Positions 1-9,521 are shown, counted from the first letter of the stretch. The stretch is DNA of 18,551 nucleotides from an uncultured Veillonella sp. (GCF_905209685.1 NZ_CAJLUB010000022.1:1-18551), one strand, 5' to 3'. A program made the numbers and translations. Notes: generated by a model from the letters alone, not told the origin.

Positions 1-2153
1 AAGGGGGCCAACCATTTAAAGTGGAGGCGCCCTTTACGCCTACTGGGGACCAACCAACTGCCATACAATCTCTAACAGAAGGTATTGAACGCGGTGAATG
101 GGCTCAAGTCTTGCTCGGTGCTACTGGTACAGGTAAGACATTTACGATGGCAAAGGTGATCGAGGCGGTACAGAAACCGACCTTGATTATTGCACACAAT
201 AAAACATTGGCTGCTCAATTATGTAGTGAGTTTAAAAGTTTCTTCCCTAATAATGCGGTAGAATACTTTGTGTCTTACTATGATTTCTATCAACCAGAAG
301 CATATATTCCTTCTAGCGATACGTATATCGAGAAGGATGCATCTATCAATGATGAAATCGATAAATTACGACATAGTGCTACTATGAGTCTTTTCGAGCG
401 TCGCGACGTAATCATCGTTGCCTCTGTTAGTTGTATTTACGGCTTAGGTGACCCTGAGGACTATTCTGAACTCGTATTGTCCTTGCGTTTGGGGCAAACG
501 AAATCTCGCGATGAAATTCTATCTAAACTTGTAGATATTCAGTATACGAGAAATGATATGAACTTTATTCGTGGTACCTTCCGTGTACAAGGTGATACTA
601 TCGAGATTTTCCCTGCCGCTTATAGTGAAAGAGCCATTCGGGTTGAACTCTTCGGTGATGAAATCGATCGCCTTGTTGAGGTAGATGCTTTGACAGGTGA
701 AGTGATTGCTGAACGTAAGCATGTTGCTGTGTACCCAGCATCTCACTATGTAACTACAAAAGATAAGATGCGTATTGCTGTAGAGCGTATTGAGGCTGAG
801 TTAGAAGAACAGTTAGCTAAGTTAAAAGCTGCTGACCGTTTACTTGAGGCGCAACGTCTTGAACAACGTACGCGTTACGATATAGAAATGATGCAAGAAA
901 TGGGCTATTGCTCGGGCATCGAGAATTATTCCCGCCATATGTCTGAACGTAAGGCTGGGGAAGCTCCATATACATTGATAGACTATTTCCCAGATGATTT
1001 CCTCATCATGGTGGATGAGTCTCATGTAACTATTCCTCAAATTCGAGCCATGTATAACGGCGACCGTGCTCGTAAGGAGTCTCTAATCGAATATGGGTTC
1101 CGTTTACCATCTGCACTCGATAATAGACCGCTTCAATTCGATGAATTCGTAGAGCGTATTAATCAAATCGTCTATGTATCAGCTACACCTGGTCCATATG
1201 AAATGGAAGTAGAAACGAATATTGCAGAACAAATTATTCGTCCTACAGGCTTATTAGATCCATCCATTGAAATTCGTCCTATTAAGGGTCAAATGGATGA
1301 TTTGCTCGGCGAAATTCATAAGCGTGCAGCTAAGAATGAACGTGTTCTCGTTACGACCTTAACGAAAAAGATGGCTGAGGACTTAACAGAGTTCTTGAAG
1401 GAAATGGGCGTCCGCGTTCGTTACCTTCATTCAGATATCGTTACCATCGAGCGTGCTGAAATCATCCGTGATTTACGAGCCGGTGTATTTGATGTACTGG
1501 TTGGTATCAACTTGCTCCGTGAAGGCCTAGATATGCCAGAAGTTTCTTTAGTAGCTATCTTAGATGCGGATAAGGAGGGTTTCCTACGTTCTGATACAGC
1601 TATGATTCAAACAATCGGTCGCGCCGCTCGTAATGTGAATGGTCACGTTATCATGTACGCAGACCGCGTAACCGGTTCTATGCAACGGGCTATCGATGAA
1701 ACAGATCGTCGTCGTGCTGTGCAAGAGGCCTATAATATTGAACATAATATTACGCCTAAGTCTGTCTCTAAAGATGTAAAAGAACTTATTGAGTTGACGA
1801 AAATTGAAGAAGATATGGTTACCGATGGAAAGGACTTTTCACCGAAGAAGGGAAAAAAGAAATCCTCTACAACGGGTATGGACCATGGACACGAACCATA
1901 TGCTCAAGAGGCATCTACTCCTAAGGTGGCAGATATAACGCCGGAAGAGTTATTCAATAAAATTGAAGACCTTGATCGTCAAATGAAGGCCGCTGCAAAG
2001 CAGCTTGAATTTGAAAAGGCTGCAAAGCTTCGCGATCAATTAGGAGAACTACGTCAACAATGGTCCGATATGCATAGTGCAGGTGAAAGCAAGTTGAAAA
2101 AGCCTACATCTAGCAAGGGTAAAAAACGTACAAGTTCAAAGAGTAAATCTTAA
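1..2153 (+). CDS. uvrB: UvrABC system protein B, 5' end outside window
   Basis: DNA-damage-verifying helicase-like subunit of nucleotide excision repair. UvrA loads it at lesions and it then recruits UvrC. The frame is open from position 3, and the codons before the GTG at 21 read GGQPFK, matching the conserved UvrB N-terminus. The true start is therefore left of the window and the GTG is internal. Counting from that GTG: the Q-motif-like TGDQP is at 8-12, Walker A GATGTGKT at 33-40, the beta-hairpin region rich in Tyr ([12 protein letters not shown]) follows, Walker B-type DESH is at about 332-335, the helicase motif QTIGRAARN is near 530-538, and the C-terminal UVR domain (UvrC-binding) is at about 640-675. 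The linker before the UVR domain and the Lys/Ser tail after it make the protein somewhat longer than the usual 660-690 residues. uvrA follows 186 bp downstream. Confidence 0.97.
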   Translation, partial: GGQPFKVEAPFTPTGDQPTAIQSLTEGIERGEWAQVLLGATGTGKTFTMAKVIEAVQKPTLIIAHNKTLAAQLCSEFKSFFPNNAVEYFVSYYDFYQPEAYIPSSDTYIEKDASINDEIDKLRHSATMSLFERRDVIIVASVSCIYGLGDPEDYSELVLSLRLGQTKSRDEILSKLVDIQYTRNDMNFIRGTFRVQGDTIEIFPAAYSERAIRVELFGDEIDRLVEVDALTGEVIAERKHVAVYPASHYVTTKDKMRIAVERIEAELEEQLAKLKAADRLLEAQRLEQRTRYDIEMMQEMGYCSGIENYSRHMSERKAGEAPYTLIDYFPDDFLIMVDESHVTIPQIRAMYNGDRARKESLIEYGFRLPSALDNRPLQFDEFVERINQIVYVSATPGPYEMEVETNIAEQIIRPTGLLDPSIEIRPIKGQMDDLLGEIHKRAAKNERVLVTTLTKKMAEDLTEFLKEMGVRVRYLHSDIVTIERAEIIRDLRAGVFDVLVGINLLREGLDMPEVSLVAILDADKEGFLRSDTAMIQTIGRAARNVNGHVIMYADRVTGSMQRAIDETDRRRAVQEAYNIEHNITPKSVSKDVKELIELTKIEEDMVTDGKDFSPKKGKKKSSTTGMDHGHEPYAQEASTPKVADITPEELFNKIEDLDRQMKAAAKQLEFEKAAKLRDQLGELRQQWSDMHSAGESKLKKPTSSKGKKRTSSKSKS

Positions 2154-2209
2154 GTAGCAGTAACATACATTCATATATTGTAAAAATATTACCTGAATGT
2201 AATAAATCG

Positions 2210-2223
2210 AATCTATATAGATT
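2210..2223. promoter_or_regulatory. 14-bp perfect palindrome upstream of uvrA
   Basis: AATCTATATAGATT is a perfect palindrome in the uvrB-uvrA gap. Just downstream lies a second, looser inverted repeat with CACATA at 2233-2238 and TATGTG at 2253-2258. Either could be an operator. Neither matches the Firmicute LexA consensus (CGAAC-N4-GTTCG) or an E. coli type SOS box. AT-rich DNA produces such palindromes by chance fairly often, so function is unproven. Confidence 0.3.
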
Positions 2224-2236
2224 GTAAGAAAACACA

Positions 2237-2265
2237 TAGATTATATAGACTATATGTGCGATAAT
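2237..2265 (+). promoter_or_regulatory. Possible uvrA promoter (extended -10)
   Basis: TGCGATAAT at 2257-2265 resembles an extended -10 element (TGn plus GATAAT). A weak -35-like TAGATT sits at 2237-2242, 17 bp away. If used, the uvrA mRNA would begin near 2272 and its leader would contain the hairpin at 2296-2323. This is a sequence match only. Confidence 0.35.
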
Positions 2266-2295
2266 ATACATATATTATTTCATGTTAGTAAAAAT

Positions 2296-2327
2296 AGAGA
2301 TGATGCCATTTGGTATCATCTCTTTAA
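2296..2327 (+). terminator. Hairpin between uvrB and uvrA, terminator or leader attenuator
   Basis: AGAGATGATGCCA (2296-2308) pairs with TGGTATCATCTCT (2311-2323) over 13 positions with one G-T wobble. A short T/A stretch follows. As drawn the loop is only two bases, so the innermost pairs would open. It could terminate uvrB transcripts. However, the uvrA ATG is only 16 bases beyond the stem, leaving no room for a promoter after it, so uvrA mRNA must read through the stem or be attenuated by it. Confidence 0.6.
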
Positions 2328-2339
2328 ATAGGGAACATA

Positions 2340-5192
2340 ATGAAAGATCAGTTGATAGTAAAAGGTGCGCGTCAGCATAACCTTAAAAATATAGATATAT
2401 CATTACCACGAAATCAATTCATCGTTTTGACTGGCCTCAGTGGTTCTGGTAAATCATCCTTAGCATTTGATACGATTTACGCAGAAGGGCAACGACGCTA
2501 TGTAGAGTCCTTGTCTGCGTATGCTCGTCAATTCTTGGGACAAATGGATAAACCTGATGTAGATTATATTGAAGGCTTATCTCCAGCGATTTCTATCGAT
2601 CAAAAGACAACAAGCCGCAATCCTCGTTCTACAGTCGGTACTGTAACGGAGATTTACGACTACTTGCGTCTATTATTTGCTCGTGTAGGTCACGCCCATT
2701 GTCCAGAATGTGGTAAGCCTATTACACAACAAACAATACAACAAATGACAGATGATGTAATGAGCTTCCCAGAAGGTACAAAGATTTTAGTATTGGCGCC
2801 TATGATTCAAGGAAAAAAAGGGGAGCATAAATCCGTCTTTGAACAACTTCGTAAAGAAGGTTTTGTTCGTGCCCGCGTAGATGGCGTTGTGCGTACATTG
2901 GATGAAGAGATTGTATTAGAAAAAAATAAAAAACACTCCATCGATATCGTAGTAGACCGCCTCGTTGTAAAAGAAAGCATCGAATCCCGCTTGGCAGACT
3001 CTATGGAGACCGCATCAAAATGGGCAGAAGGCATCGTTGTTATCCAAGAGGTAGACGGCCCTGAACACATGTATAGTCAACACTTTGCATGTCCAGACTG
3101 TCATATTTCATTACCGAAAATTGAACCGCGCATGTTCTCCTTCAACAGTCCATTTGGCGCTTGTCCAGCTTGCTTGGGGATTGGCTCCACTATGGAAGTA
3201 GACGAAGAGCGCGTTATTCCAGATGGCTCTATTAGCTTTGCCGATGGATGTGTGCAAGCATTGAGCTCTAATCCTAATGCATGGTTTATGCGTCAAGTAG
3301 AAGGCCTATTAAAAGCTAATGGATATTCTTTAGACTCTACCTATGATGAATTGCCAAAAGCATTACAGAAAAAAGTCATGTATGGCACGACGGATAAGGT
3401 AGCTTTCACCTATGAAAATATGAGAGGTGAAGTAAAGGAATTCTTTACAGAGTACGAAGGTATTTTGCCGATGGTAAAACGCCGTCATAGTGAAGCCTCT
3501 ACCGATTCTATGCGTGAAGAGTTTGAAAAATTTATGTCCATTAAGCCGTGTACTACATGCCATGGTGCTCGTCTTAAACCTGAAGTGTTAGCTATAACCG
3601 TAGGGGATAAGAATATCAATGAAGTAACGCAATTAACCATTAAAGAAGCACTGGATTTCTTTGGTAATTTACAGCTAACTGAACGGGAACAAGTGATTGG
3701 CGCTCAAATTTTGAAGGAAATCAATGCTCGCCTTGGCTTCCTCAATAATGTAGGCCTCGATTACCTTACCATGAACCGTAGTGCAGGGACCCTTTCCGGT
3801 GGTGAAGCACAACGTATTCGCTTGGCCACACAAATTGGCTCTGGCCTTGTTGGTGTGTTGTATATTCTAGATGAACCATCTATCGGTCTACACCAACGAG
3901 ATAATGATCGTCTCATCGATACATTAAAAGGTTTACGCGACTTAGGCAATACATTGCTCGTTGTAGAACACGACGAAGATACGATGCGTGCTGCAGACTA
4001 TCTCGTAGACATCGGTCCAGGAGCAGGTGAGCATGGAGGTCAAATTATTGCAGCTGGTACTGTGGACGAAGTGATGAAGGTAGAAAACTCTATTACTGGT
4101 CAGTACTTGAGTGGTCGTAAGTTTATAGCGCTCCCTGAAGAGCGACGTAAGCCAGGTAAAAACTGCATCGAAATTCGCGGTGCGAAGGAAAATAATTTAC
4201 AAAATGTAAATGTAAAATTCCCTATCGGCCTATTTAATGTGGTTACTGGTGTCAGCGGTTCTGGTAAGTCTACCTTAATCAATGAAATTCTTTATAAAGG
4301 TTTAGCTAATCAGTTGTACCGTTCCTTCCATAAGGTAGGGGATCATAAAGAAATCCGTGGCCTAGAACATATCGATAAAATCATCAATATTGACCAAAGT
4401 CCAATCGGACGTACACCTCGCTCCAATCCAGCTACCTATACGGGCGTATTTGATGCTATACGCGAGCTCTACAGCCAAACACCAGAGGCTAAGATGCGCG
4501 GCTATAAACAAGGTCGCTTTAGCTTTAACGTAAAAGGCGGTCGATGTGAAGCTTGTCGTGGCGATGGTATTATCAAAATTGAAATGCACTTCTTGCCAGA
4601 TGTATACGTACCTTGCGAAGTATGTAAAGGCGCTCGTTATAACCGTGAAACCTTAGAGGTTAAATATAAAGGCAAATCCATTGCCGATGTATTAGATATG
4701 ACCGTAGATGATGCAGTAGAATTCTTTAGCGCGATTCCTAAAATTCATCGTAAGATGGTTACCTTACAAGAGGTAGGTCTTGGCTATATCCGTTTAGGTC
4801 AAGCGGCCACAACATTATCTGGTGGTGAGGCTCAACGCGTTAAATTAGCTACTGAATTGGCTCGTCGTAGTACAGGCAAAACCCTTTACATCCTTGATGA
4901 ACCGACAACTGGCCTACATGCCGAAGATATTCGTAAGCTCTTAGATGTACTACAAAAGCTTGTCGATGGTGGAGATACAGTGGTCGTTATTGAACATAAC
5001 CTAGATGTCATTAAGATGGCGGATCATATCATCGATTTAGGTCCAGAAGGTGGTAATCGTGGTGGTACCATTGTAGCAACAGGTACACCAGAGCAAATCG
5101 CCAAGGTAAAAGAAAGCTATACTGGCAAATTCTTAGGCCCTGTATTAGAACAGACTAAGAAATTTATGAAAGCAGCTAAAAATAAGAAATAA
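2340..5192 (+). CDS. uvrA: UvrABC system protein A, excinuclease ATPase subunit
   Basis: Damage-sensing ABC-type ATPase that, as a dimer, scans DNA and delivers UvrB to lesions. The 950 residues match the family length (about 940-960). Visible parts in order: first Walker A GLSGSGKS at 32-39; CPECG near 120; a C-x2-C...C-x2-C zinc module around CPDCH and CPACLG (about 255-280); CTTCHGARL; first signature LSGGEAQ at about 485-491 followed by [10 protein letters not shown]; second Walker A GVSGSGKS at about 637-644; the second zinc module CEACRGDG...[10 protein letters not shown] that contacts DNA; second signature LSGGEAQ at about 826-832 followed by [10 protein letters not shown]. The ATG at 2340 is the natural start, with a modest AGGGA ribosome site at 2329-2334. 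No frame damage is seen. It lies between uvrB and uvrC on the same strand. Confidence 0.98.
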   Translation: MKDQLIVKGARQHNLKNIDISLPRNQFIVLTGLSGSGKSSLAFDTIYAEGQRRYVESLSAYARQFLGQMDKPDVDYIEGLSPAISIDQKTTSRNPRSTVGTVTEIYDYLRLLFARVGHAHCPECGKPITQQTIQQMTDDVMSFPEGTKILVLAPMIQGKKGEHKSVFEQLRKEGFVRARVDGVVRTLDEEIVLEKNKKHSIDIVVDRLVVKESIESRLADSMETASKWAEGIVVIQEVDGPEHMYSQHFACPDCHISLPKIEPRMFSFNSPFGACPACLGIGSTMEVDEERVIPDGSISFADGCVQALSSNPNAWFMRQVEGLLKANGYSLDSTYDELPKALQKKVMYGTTDKVAFTYENMRGEVKEFFTEYEGILPMVKRRHSEASTDSMREEFEKFMSIKPCTTCHGARLKPEVLAITVGDKNINEVTQLTIKEALDFFGNLQLTEREQVIGAQILKEINARLGFLNNVGLDYLTMNRSAGTLSGGEAQRIRLATQIGSGLVGVLYILDEPSIGLHQRDNDRLIDTLKGLRDLGNTLLVVEHDEDTMRAADYLVDIGPGAGEHGGQIIAAGTVDEVMKVENSITGQYLSGRKFIALPEERRKPGKNCIEIRGAKENNLQNVNVKFPIGLFNVVTGVSGSGKSTLINEILYKGLANQLYRSFHKVGDHKEIRGLEHIDKIINIDQSPIGRTPRSNPATYTGVFDAIRELYSQTPEAKMRGYKQGRFSFNVKGGRCEACRGDGIIKIEMHFLPDVYVPCEVCKGARYNRETLEVKYKGKSIADVLDMTVDDAVEFFSAIPKIHRKMVTLQEVGLGYIRLGQAATTLSGGEAQRVKLATELARRSTGKTLYILDEPTTGLHAEDIRKLLDVLQKLVDGGDTVVVIEHNLDVIKMADHIIDLGPEGGNRGGTIVATGTPEQIAKVKESYTGKFLGPVLEQTKKFMKAAKNKK

Positions 5193-5230
5193 AATAGAGG
5201 ATTAAATTTAGTTTCGATAAAAAACATAAT

Positions 5231-5331
5231 GGAAATAGAATATATTTTCTAAGTATTTATCATGAACATATTTTAGATAAGAATATATTTTAGATAAGAA
5301 TATATTTTAGATAAGAATATATTCTATTTCC
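5231..5331. repeat. 101-bp element: 16-bp inverted repeats enclosing a 17-bp tandem array
   Basis: The outer arms GGAAATAGAATATATT (5231-5246) and AATATATTCTATTTCC (5316-5331) are exact reverse complements. Between them the 17-bp unit GAATATATTTTAGATAA occurs at 5264-5280 (one mismatch), 5281-5297 and 5298-5314. A partial fourth unit runs into the right arm. The element fills most of the uvrA-uvrC gap and ends 28 bp before the uvrC ATG. It could be a protein-binding array, a leader hairpin, or a miniature inverted-repeat element. No target-site duplication is evident at its edges. Confidence 0.85.
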
Positions 5332-5358
5332 TTGAAATCTATAAGGAAAGGAGGACAT

Positions 5359-7185
5359 ATGCCATCTGAAGAATTACTAGAGAAGGTCAGTCATTTGCCG
5401 ACTACACCGGGTGTGTATTTATGGCGTGATCAGTACAACCGCATCATCTATGTAGGTAAGGCTATTAATTTGCGAAATCGCGTGCGGTCTTATGTGCGTA
5501 ATGATGCCAACCGAGCACCTAAGGTTACAGCTATGATGAAGCGTGCTGTCGATGTAGAGATTATCCAAACAAAGACAGAGATGGAAGCTCTCATATTAGA
5601 GAATACGCTCATCAAGGAGCACGAGCCTAAATACAATATTCGGCTCCGCGATGATAAGACCTATCCGTATGTGAAAATCTCTGTTCAAGAGGACTATCCT
5701 CGCGTATATATGACACGTCGCCTTGAACGTGATGGGGCTAAGTACTTTGGTCCTTTCACAGATGTTACATCGGTTCATGTGGTGTTGAAATTGATACGTC
5801 AATATTACCCACTGCGCACATGTAAGTCTATGAAGGTAGAGCGGCCATGTTTGCAATACCATATGCATTATTGTGAAGCGCCGTGCTTTAACAAAATATC
5901 TATACCGGACTATCGGAAGTACATCGATGAAATCATAGAGCTCTTTGAAGGAAAGCCTATACCATTGTTGAAGGAAATCAAAGAGAAGATGGAATTAGCT
6001 GCAGAAGACTTGCGATTTGAAGATGCAGCACGGTATCGAGATCAGTTGAGCAGCATTGAAAAAATACAAGAAAAGCAACGCATGGTAACACAACGAGGCG
6101 ACTTAGATGTATTAGGGATTGCTGTTGATACATCTATGGCTTGTGTACAGCTATTATTCATTCGTGGTGGACGACTATTAGGTCGTGAGAATTACTTTGT
6201 TCAACATGATGGAGATAGTCCAGAAACGATCATGACGGACTTTATCAAGCAATACTATGGGGATACGAACTTCATTCCGAAGGAATTATTATTACCGATG
6301 GATAGTTCTGATAGAGACTTATTGAGTGAATGGTTTACACAGCTCAAAGGTCAGAATGTAGAGGTATCTGTGCCGCAGCGTGGCTATAAGATGGACATGA
6401 TCAAGATGGCCCACGAGAATGCAGAAACCTTCCTTGAAGAGCGCCGTCGTCAATGGCAGTACCAAATCGATAAGACTGGTGGGGCTGTTAAGAAATTAGC
6501 GGAAGTCTTAGACTTGCCGCGCTTACCAGAACGTATGGAGTGTTTCGATATTTCCCATACGCAAGGTGCTGAAACAGTTGCGTCTATGGTTGTCTTTGAA
6601 GGTGGTAAGCCGGCGAAGAAGGAATATCGTCGTTTTAAATTGAAGACTACGCAAGGTAAACCAGATGACTTCAAATCCATGGCAGAAATCATGGAGCGTC
6701 GCTACGGTAATGAAACAGATTGGCCTATGCCTGACCTTATTATCATCGATGGTGGTAAAGGGCAGCTCAATGCAGCATTGCCGTTAATACGTGCTGTAGG
6801 TGTTACCGATGTGCCTGTTATCTCCTTGGCTAAACGCATTGAAGAGGTCTTTGTAGAAGGGCAATCTGAAAGTATCATTTTGAGCCATCATACGCCAGAG
6901 CTTCAATTACTGCAACAAATACGTGATGAAGCCCATCGATTTGCCATCACATATCATCGCAAATTGCGAGGTAAACGTAACTTAGAGTCTATTTTAGATC
7001 ATATCGAAGGAATTGGTCCTAAACGCCGCAAAGCATTATGGGCGCATTTTAATAGTTTAGAGGCTATGAAAGAAGCATCTATTGATGAGCTTTCAAAGGT
7101 AGACTCTATGAACTATAAAACGGCAGAAGCATTATATAATTTCTTCCGTATGTCCAAAGTAGAAAAACAAGATATATTGAAATAA
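5359..7185 (+). CDS. uvrC: UvrABC system protein C, dual-incision nuclease
   Basis: Cuts the damaged strand on both sides of the lesion in the UvrB-DNA complex. The start is set at ATG 5359 because a strong AAAGGAGG (5347-5354) precedes it. An upstream in-frame TTG at 5332 has no ribosome site and would place that AAAGGAGG inside the gene. From this ATG (608 residues): GIY-YIG nuclease with GVY at 18-20, YVG at 31-33, Arg39 and Glu76, the positions known to be catalytic in Thermotoga UvrC; a Cys-bearing segment (CKSMKVERPCLQYHMHYCEAPC) that resembles the Fe-S cluster site of some UvrCs; a UVR helix pair near 210-245; an RNase H-like 5' nuclease with FDISHTQG, IIIDGGKGQ and a downstream His (RDEAHRF); and C-terminal helix-hairpin-helix motifs (IEGIGPKRRKALW). 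Length is normal. It ends against a bidirectional terminator. Confidence 0.97.
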   Translation: MPSEELLEKVSHLPTTPGVYLWRDQYNRIIYVGKAINLRNRVRSYVRNDANRAPKVTAMMKRAVDVEIIQTKTEMEALILENTLIKEHEPKYNIRLRDDKTYPYVKISVQEDYPRVYMTRRLERDGAKYFGPFTDVTSVHVVLKLIRQYYPLRTCKSMKVERPCLQYHMHYCEAPCFNKISIPDYRKYIDEIIELFEGKPIPLLKEIKEKMELAAEDLRFEDAARYRDQLSSIEKIQEKQRMVTQRGDLDVLGIAVDTSMACVQLLFIRGGRLLGRENYFVQHDGDSPETIMTDFIKQYYGDTNFIPKELLLPMDSSDRDLLSEWFTQLKGQNVEVSVPQRGYKMDMIKMAHENAETFLEERRRQWQYQIDKTGGAVKKLAEVLDLPRLPERMECFDISHTQGAETVASMVVFEGGKPAKKEYRRFKLKTTQGKPDDFKSMAEIMERRYGNETDWPMPDLIIIDGGKGQLNAALPLIRAVGVTDVPVISLAKRIEEVFVEGQSESIILSHHTPELQLLQQIRDEAHRFAITYHRKLRGKRNLESILDHIEGIGPKRRKALWAHFNSLEAMKEASIDELSKVDSMNYKTAEALYNFFRMSKVEKQDILK

Positions 7186-7215
7186 AAAAGAGCATCTTAC
7201 ATAAGATGCTCTTTT
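7186..7215. terminator. Bidirectional terminator between uvrC and MATE gene
   Basis: AAAAGAGCATCTTA (7186-7199) and TAAGATGCTCTTTT (7202-7215) are exact reverse complements. The stem has A-runs on one side and T-runs on the other, so it can terminate transcription in both directions. It sits just after the uvrC stop and 17 bp from the MATE stop, as expected for convergent genes. Confidence 0.9.
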
Positions 7216-7232
7216 ACTGTATTAATTGTTAT

Positions 7233-8576
7233 TTAGTTTTGTCTACGTTGAATGTACCAAGTACGCCAGGTGAATAATATACCCGCTACTAGTACGCTAG
7301 AGAGTAAGCCAATCCATACGCCAAATGGTCCATAATTAGGATTTTTGGCGAGAATATAGGCCGTAGGGAAGCATACGCCCCAATAGGAAACGAGGGAAAT
7401 GTAAAGAACTACTTTTACATCCTTATAAGCCCTCAATATACCTTGCAATGGGGTACCTATGGCATCGATAGCAGAGAAGAATACACCGTATCCAAGGAAG
7501 CTGTAGATAAGCTTGTATACTTCATCATCATTTGTAAAGAGATCTGCAATAGCATCCATATTAGTAAACGTAAATGTACAAATCATGATAGCCAATACAA
7601 TGGCTAAGATGCGAGAAATATAAGAGTACTGGATAGCCTCTTGTTTACGACCTGCCCCAAGTTCATATGCAACTGCAATGGTAGAGGCCATAGCGATACT
7701 AAGAGGTAAACAGTAGAATACATTGGTAAAGGAAATAACAGATTGATGAGCAGCTACGACGGCGGATCCAAAGTGAACCATCAATAGGCCAGCAATACTA
7801 AAGATACTAGCTTCTAAGAAGATGGAAAAGCCAATAGGAATACCTATATGTAGCTGTTCGCGAATGTAGTGAAAACTTGGTTTACTGAAGTCTTTAAAGA
7901 TACGATATCCCTTTAACTTCGGATGTAATAGTAATACTAAGCTGAAGAGAATAAAGTTAGTCCAGCAAGTACCTGCTATACCATAGCCAGCACCGACACC
8001 ACCGATTTCAGGAAATCCGAAATGCCCAAAGATGAGCGAGTAGTTCAAGAATACGTTCACAATAAAGCTTGTAAATACGATGGCCATAGAATAATGTGTT
8101 AATCCATGACTGTCGACTGTATTGCGTAATGTATTAACCCAAAGTAGAGGGAATAAACCTATAGCGAAAGCTTTCAGATAACTAATACATACCTCTGCTG
8201 CTGCCGGTTCAAGATTGAGGGCTGTCAGTAGTGGACGTAAGCCAAAGAGTCCAATCATTAAAATGATGAATGCTAAGCCCGTACCTATATAAAGGCCTTG
8301 GTAGAAGATGGTTGCGATATCATCTGTTTTCTTAGCCCCTAATAACTGAGAAATAATCGGTGTAATACCTAATAATGTTCCTTGTGCAAAGATATAGAAT
8401 AGGAGCCATAAATTATACCCCGTAGCAACCCCTGCTAAATCTATCGTACTATATTGTCCCGTTAAAAAGATGGCTATAAATGTACCACCTATAAGGGAAA
8501 ATTGCGTTATGCACATAGGAGTAAATAGTTTAATGAACAACCATAACTTTTGTAATATAGAATATGTTTGATACAT
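7233..8576 (-). CDS. MATE family multidrug/toxin efflux transporter
   Basis: Membrane antiporter of the multidrug and toxic compound extrusion family, expected to export cationic drugs or metabolites using a Na+ or H+ gradient. The 447 residues fit the family (about 440-480) and show some twelve hydrophobic segments in two similar halves. Family-like features include the N-terminal LFTPMCITQFSLIGGTF stretch, GTLLGITPIISQLLGAK near residues 65-85, and QSVISFTNVFYCLPLSIAMASTIAVAYELGAGR in the second half, corresponding to conserved MATE helix 2 and helix 8 segments. The start is ATG (complement of 8574-8576) with GGAGGT at 8581-8586. It is transcribed toward uvrC, and divergently from the TerC pair. 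The substrate cannot be told from sequence. Confidence 0.93.
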   Translation of the reverse strand: MYQTYSILQKLWLFIKLFTPMCITQFSLIGGTFIAIFLTGQYSTIDLAGVATGYNLWLLFYIFAQGTLLGITPIISQLLGAKKTDDIATIFYQGLYIGTGLAFIILMIGLFGLRPLLTALNLEPAAAEVCISYLKAFAIGLFPLLWVNTLRNTVDSHGLTHYSMAIVFTSFIVNVFLNYSLIFGHFGFPEIGGVGAGYGIAGTCWTNFILFSLVLLLHPKLKGYRIFKDFSKPSFHYIREQLHIGIPIGFSIFLEASIFSIAGLLMVHFGSAVVAAHQSVISFTNVFYCLPLSIAMASTIAVAYELGAGRKQEAIQYSYISRILAIVLAIMICTFTFTNMDAIADLFTNDDEVYKLIYSFLGYGVFFSAIDAIGTPLQGILRAYKDVKVVLYISLVSYWGVCFPTAYILAKNPNYGPFGVWIGLLSSVLVAGILFTWRTWYIQRRQN

Positions 8577-8637
8577 ACTTACCTCCCTTAGTAATGATAA
8601 TTATACGATATCATAAAGTAGTCTAATTTAATAGATA

Positions 8638-8754
8638 AATTCCTTAGGAATTGGGAATTAAATGTATATTATTTAGCACATTATGACTAAGGTTTTAATG
8701 TATTATAAAACCTCTAGTTGTAGAGTTATATTTCTCCACTTACGATAAATGGAG
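8638..8754. other. Run of four short hairpins in the MATE-TerC divergent region
   Basis: Four inverted repeats lie in 117 bp: AATTCCT/AGGAATT around one base (8638-8652); AGGTTTTA/TAAAACCT (8690-8697 and 8706-8713); CTCTA/TAGAG with loop GTTG (8712-8725, sharing two bases with the previous stem); CTCCA/TGGAG (8734-8738 and 8750-8754). If the minus-strand promoter at 8756-8784 is used, all would lie in a leader of about 170 nt on the MATE mRNA. They could also be operators. I recognise no known riboswitch class on either strand. Confidence 0.5.
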
Positions 8755-8755
8755 T

Positions 8756-8784
8756 ATGCTAAAAATGAATATATATTTTGTAAA
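8756..8784 (-). promoter_or_regulatory. Candidate promoter for the MATE gene
   Basis: On the minus strand TTTACA (complement of 8779-8784) is followed after 17 bp by TAGCAT (complement of 8756-8761). Transcription would begin near 8749 and give a long, hairpin-rich leader. An alternative -10 TATAAT at the complement of 8600-8605 lies closer to the gene but lacks a good -35 at the right distance. Confidence 0.4.
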
Positions 8785-8790
8785 TTGAAT

Positions 8791-8820
8791 TTTACACCAC
8801 TGAACTATATCGATTATAAT
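8791..8820 (+). promoter_or_regulatory. Promoter of the first TerC-family gene
   Basis: TTTACA at 8791-8796 and a perfect TATAAT at 8815-8820 are separated by 18 bp. Transcription would start near 8827, leaving a leader of about 28 nt before the TTG start. That is too short for a yybP-ykoY manganese riboswitch. The -35 box lies only 6 bp from that of the candidate minus-strand promoter. Confidence 0.65.
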
Positions 8821-8854
8821 ATATATACTATAGTTATATTCTAAGGAGGATACA

Positions 8855-9514
8855 TTGGACATCTTATCTATTCAAGGTTTATTGGCGATGCTTCAGATCA
8901 TCATTATCGATATCTTACTCGCTGGCGATAATGCCATTGTAATTGGTATGGCTGCTCGTAATTTACCGGCTCATTTGCAAAAGAAAGCAATCTTCTGGGG
9001 CACAGCGGGGGCTATTATTTTACGCCTTGTTATGGCATTCCTGTTTGTAGAGGCGTTGAACAATATTCCGGCTCTTCGTCTAGTAGGTGGTATCCTTCTT
9101 TTATGGATCGGTTATAAACTCGTTGCCGATGATGAAAGTGAGCATAATATCGAAGCTAAGGATAACTTGCGTGCCGCTATTACAACAATTGTCATTGCAG
9201 ATGGTATCATGGGCATCGATAATGTTATCGGTGTAGTTGGTGCTGCAGGCGGCCATATGACAATGGTGGCCATTGGTATGCTCATAACTGTACCAATCAT
9301 CATTTATGGCAGTACTTTATTTGTGAAAGTTATCGAACGTTTCCCAATTATCCTATACGTTGGCGGCGGTATCCTTGGATGGGTAGGTGCCGGCATGGCA
9401 GTAGAGGATACATTGATTGCTCATACGGTGGAACCATATGCACTGTTCATCAAAATAGCTGCAGTAATCCTCGTAGTAGGGGCATCTTTGATAGCTAAAA
9501 AAACCAAGAAATAA
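8855..9514 (+). CDS. TerC/YjbE family integral membrane protein, probable metal exporter
   Basis: A 219-residue membrane protein of the TerC superfamily, YjbE type. Bacillus relatives export manganese and supply it to secreted enzymes; that role is known for the family and inferred here. The family motif DILLAGDNAIVIG lies near residues 19-31 and the matching second-half motif GIMGIDNVIGVVGAA near 116-130. Their acidic residues sit inside membrane helices and probably bind metal. About seven hydrophobic segments are visible, with a charged loop (DDESEHNIEAKDN) between the halves and a short Lys tail. The start is TTG at 8855, supported by AAGGAGGA at 8843-8850 and the promoter just upstream. 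It ends at its own terminator and is followed by a close paralogue. Confidence 0.9.
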   Translation: MDILSIQGLLAMLQIIIIDILLAGDNAIVIGMAARNLPAHLQKKAIFWGTAGAIILRLVMAFLFVEALNNIPALRLVGGILLLWIGYKLVADDESEHNIEAKDNLRAAITTIVIADGIMGIDNVIGVVGAAGGHMTMVAIGMLITVPIIIYGSTLFVKVIERFPIILYVGGGILGWVGAGMAVEDTLIAHTVEPYALFIKIAAVILVVGASLIAKKTKK

Positions 9515-9521
9515 TAGAATA

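Noticed and set aside
21..23. GTG as the start of uvrB
   Set aside because: The frame continues upstream with conserved UvrB residues (QPFK), and there is no ribosome site at a sensible distance. The gene simply begins outside the window.
519..1040. Minus-strand open frames within uvrB (519-746 and 840-1040)
   Set aside because: They are antisense to a well-conserved gene, with no ribosome sites or recognisable proteins. The same applies to the antisense frames over uvrA, uvrC, the TerC genes and rlmD.
5231..5331. CRISPR array
   Set aside because: The 17-bp units abut directly with no spacers, and no cas genes are present.
5332..5334. TTG as the start of uvrC
   Set aside because: A strong AAAGGAGG directly precedes ATG 5359, which gives the normal GIY-YIG N-terminus. 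The TTG lacks a ribosome site.
8821..8854. yybP-ykoY manganese riboswitch before the first TerC gene
   Set aside because: The predicted leader is only about 28 nt and none of the class's conserved sequence is visible. The gap before the second TerC gene likewise shows none.
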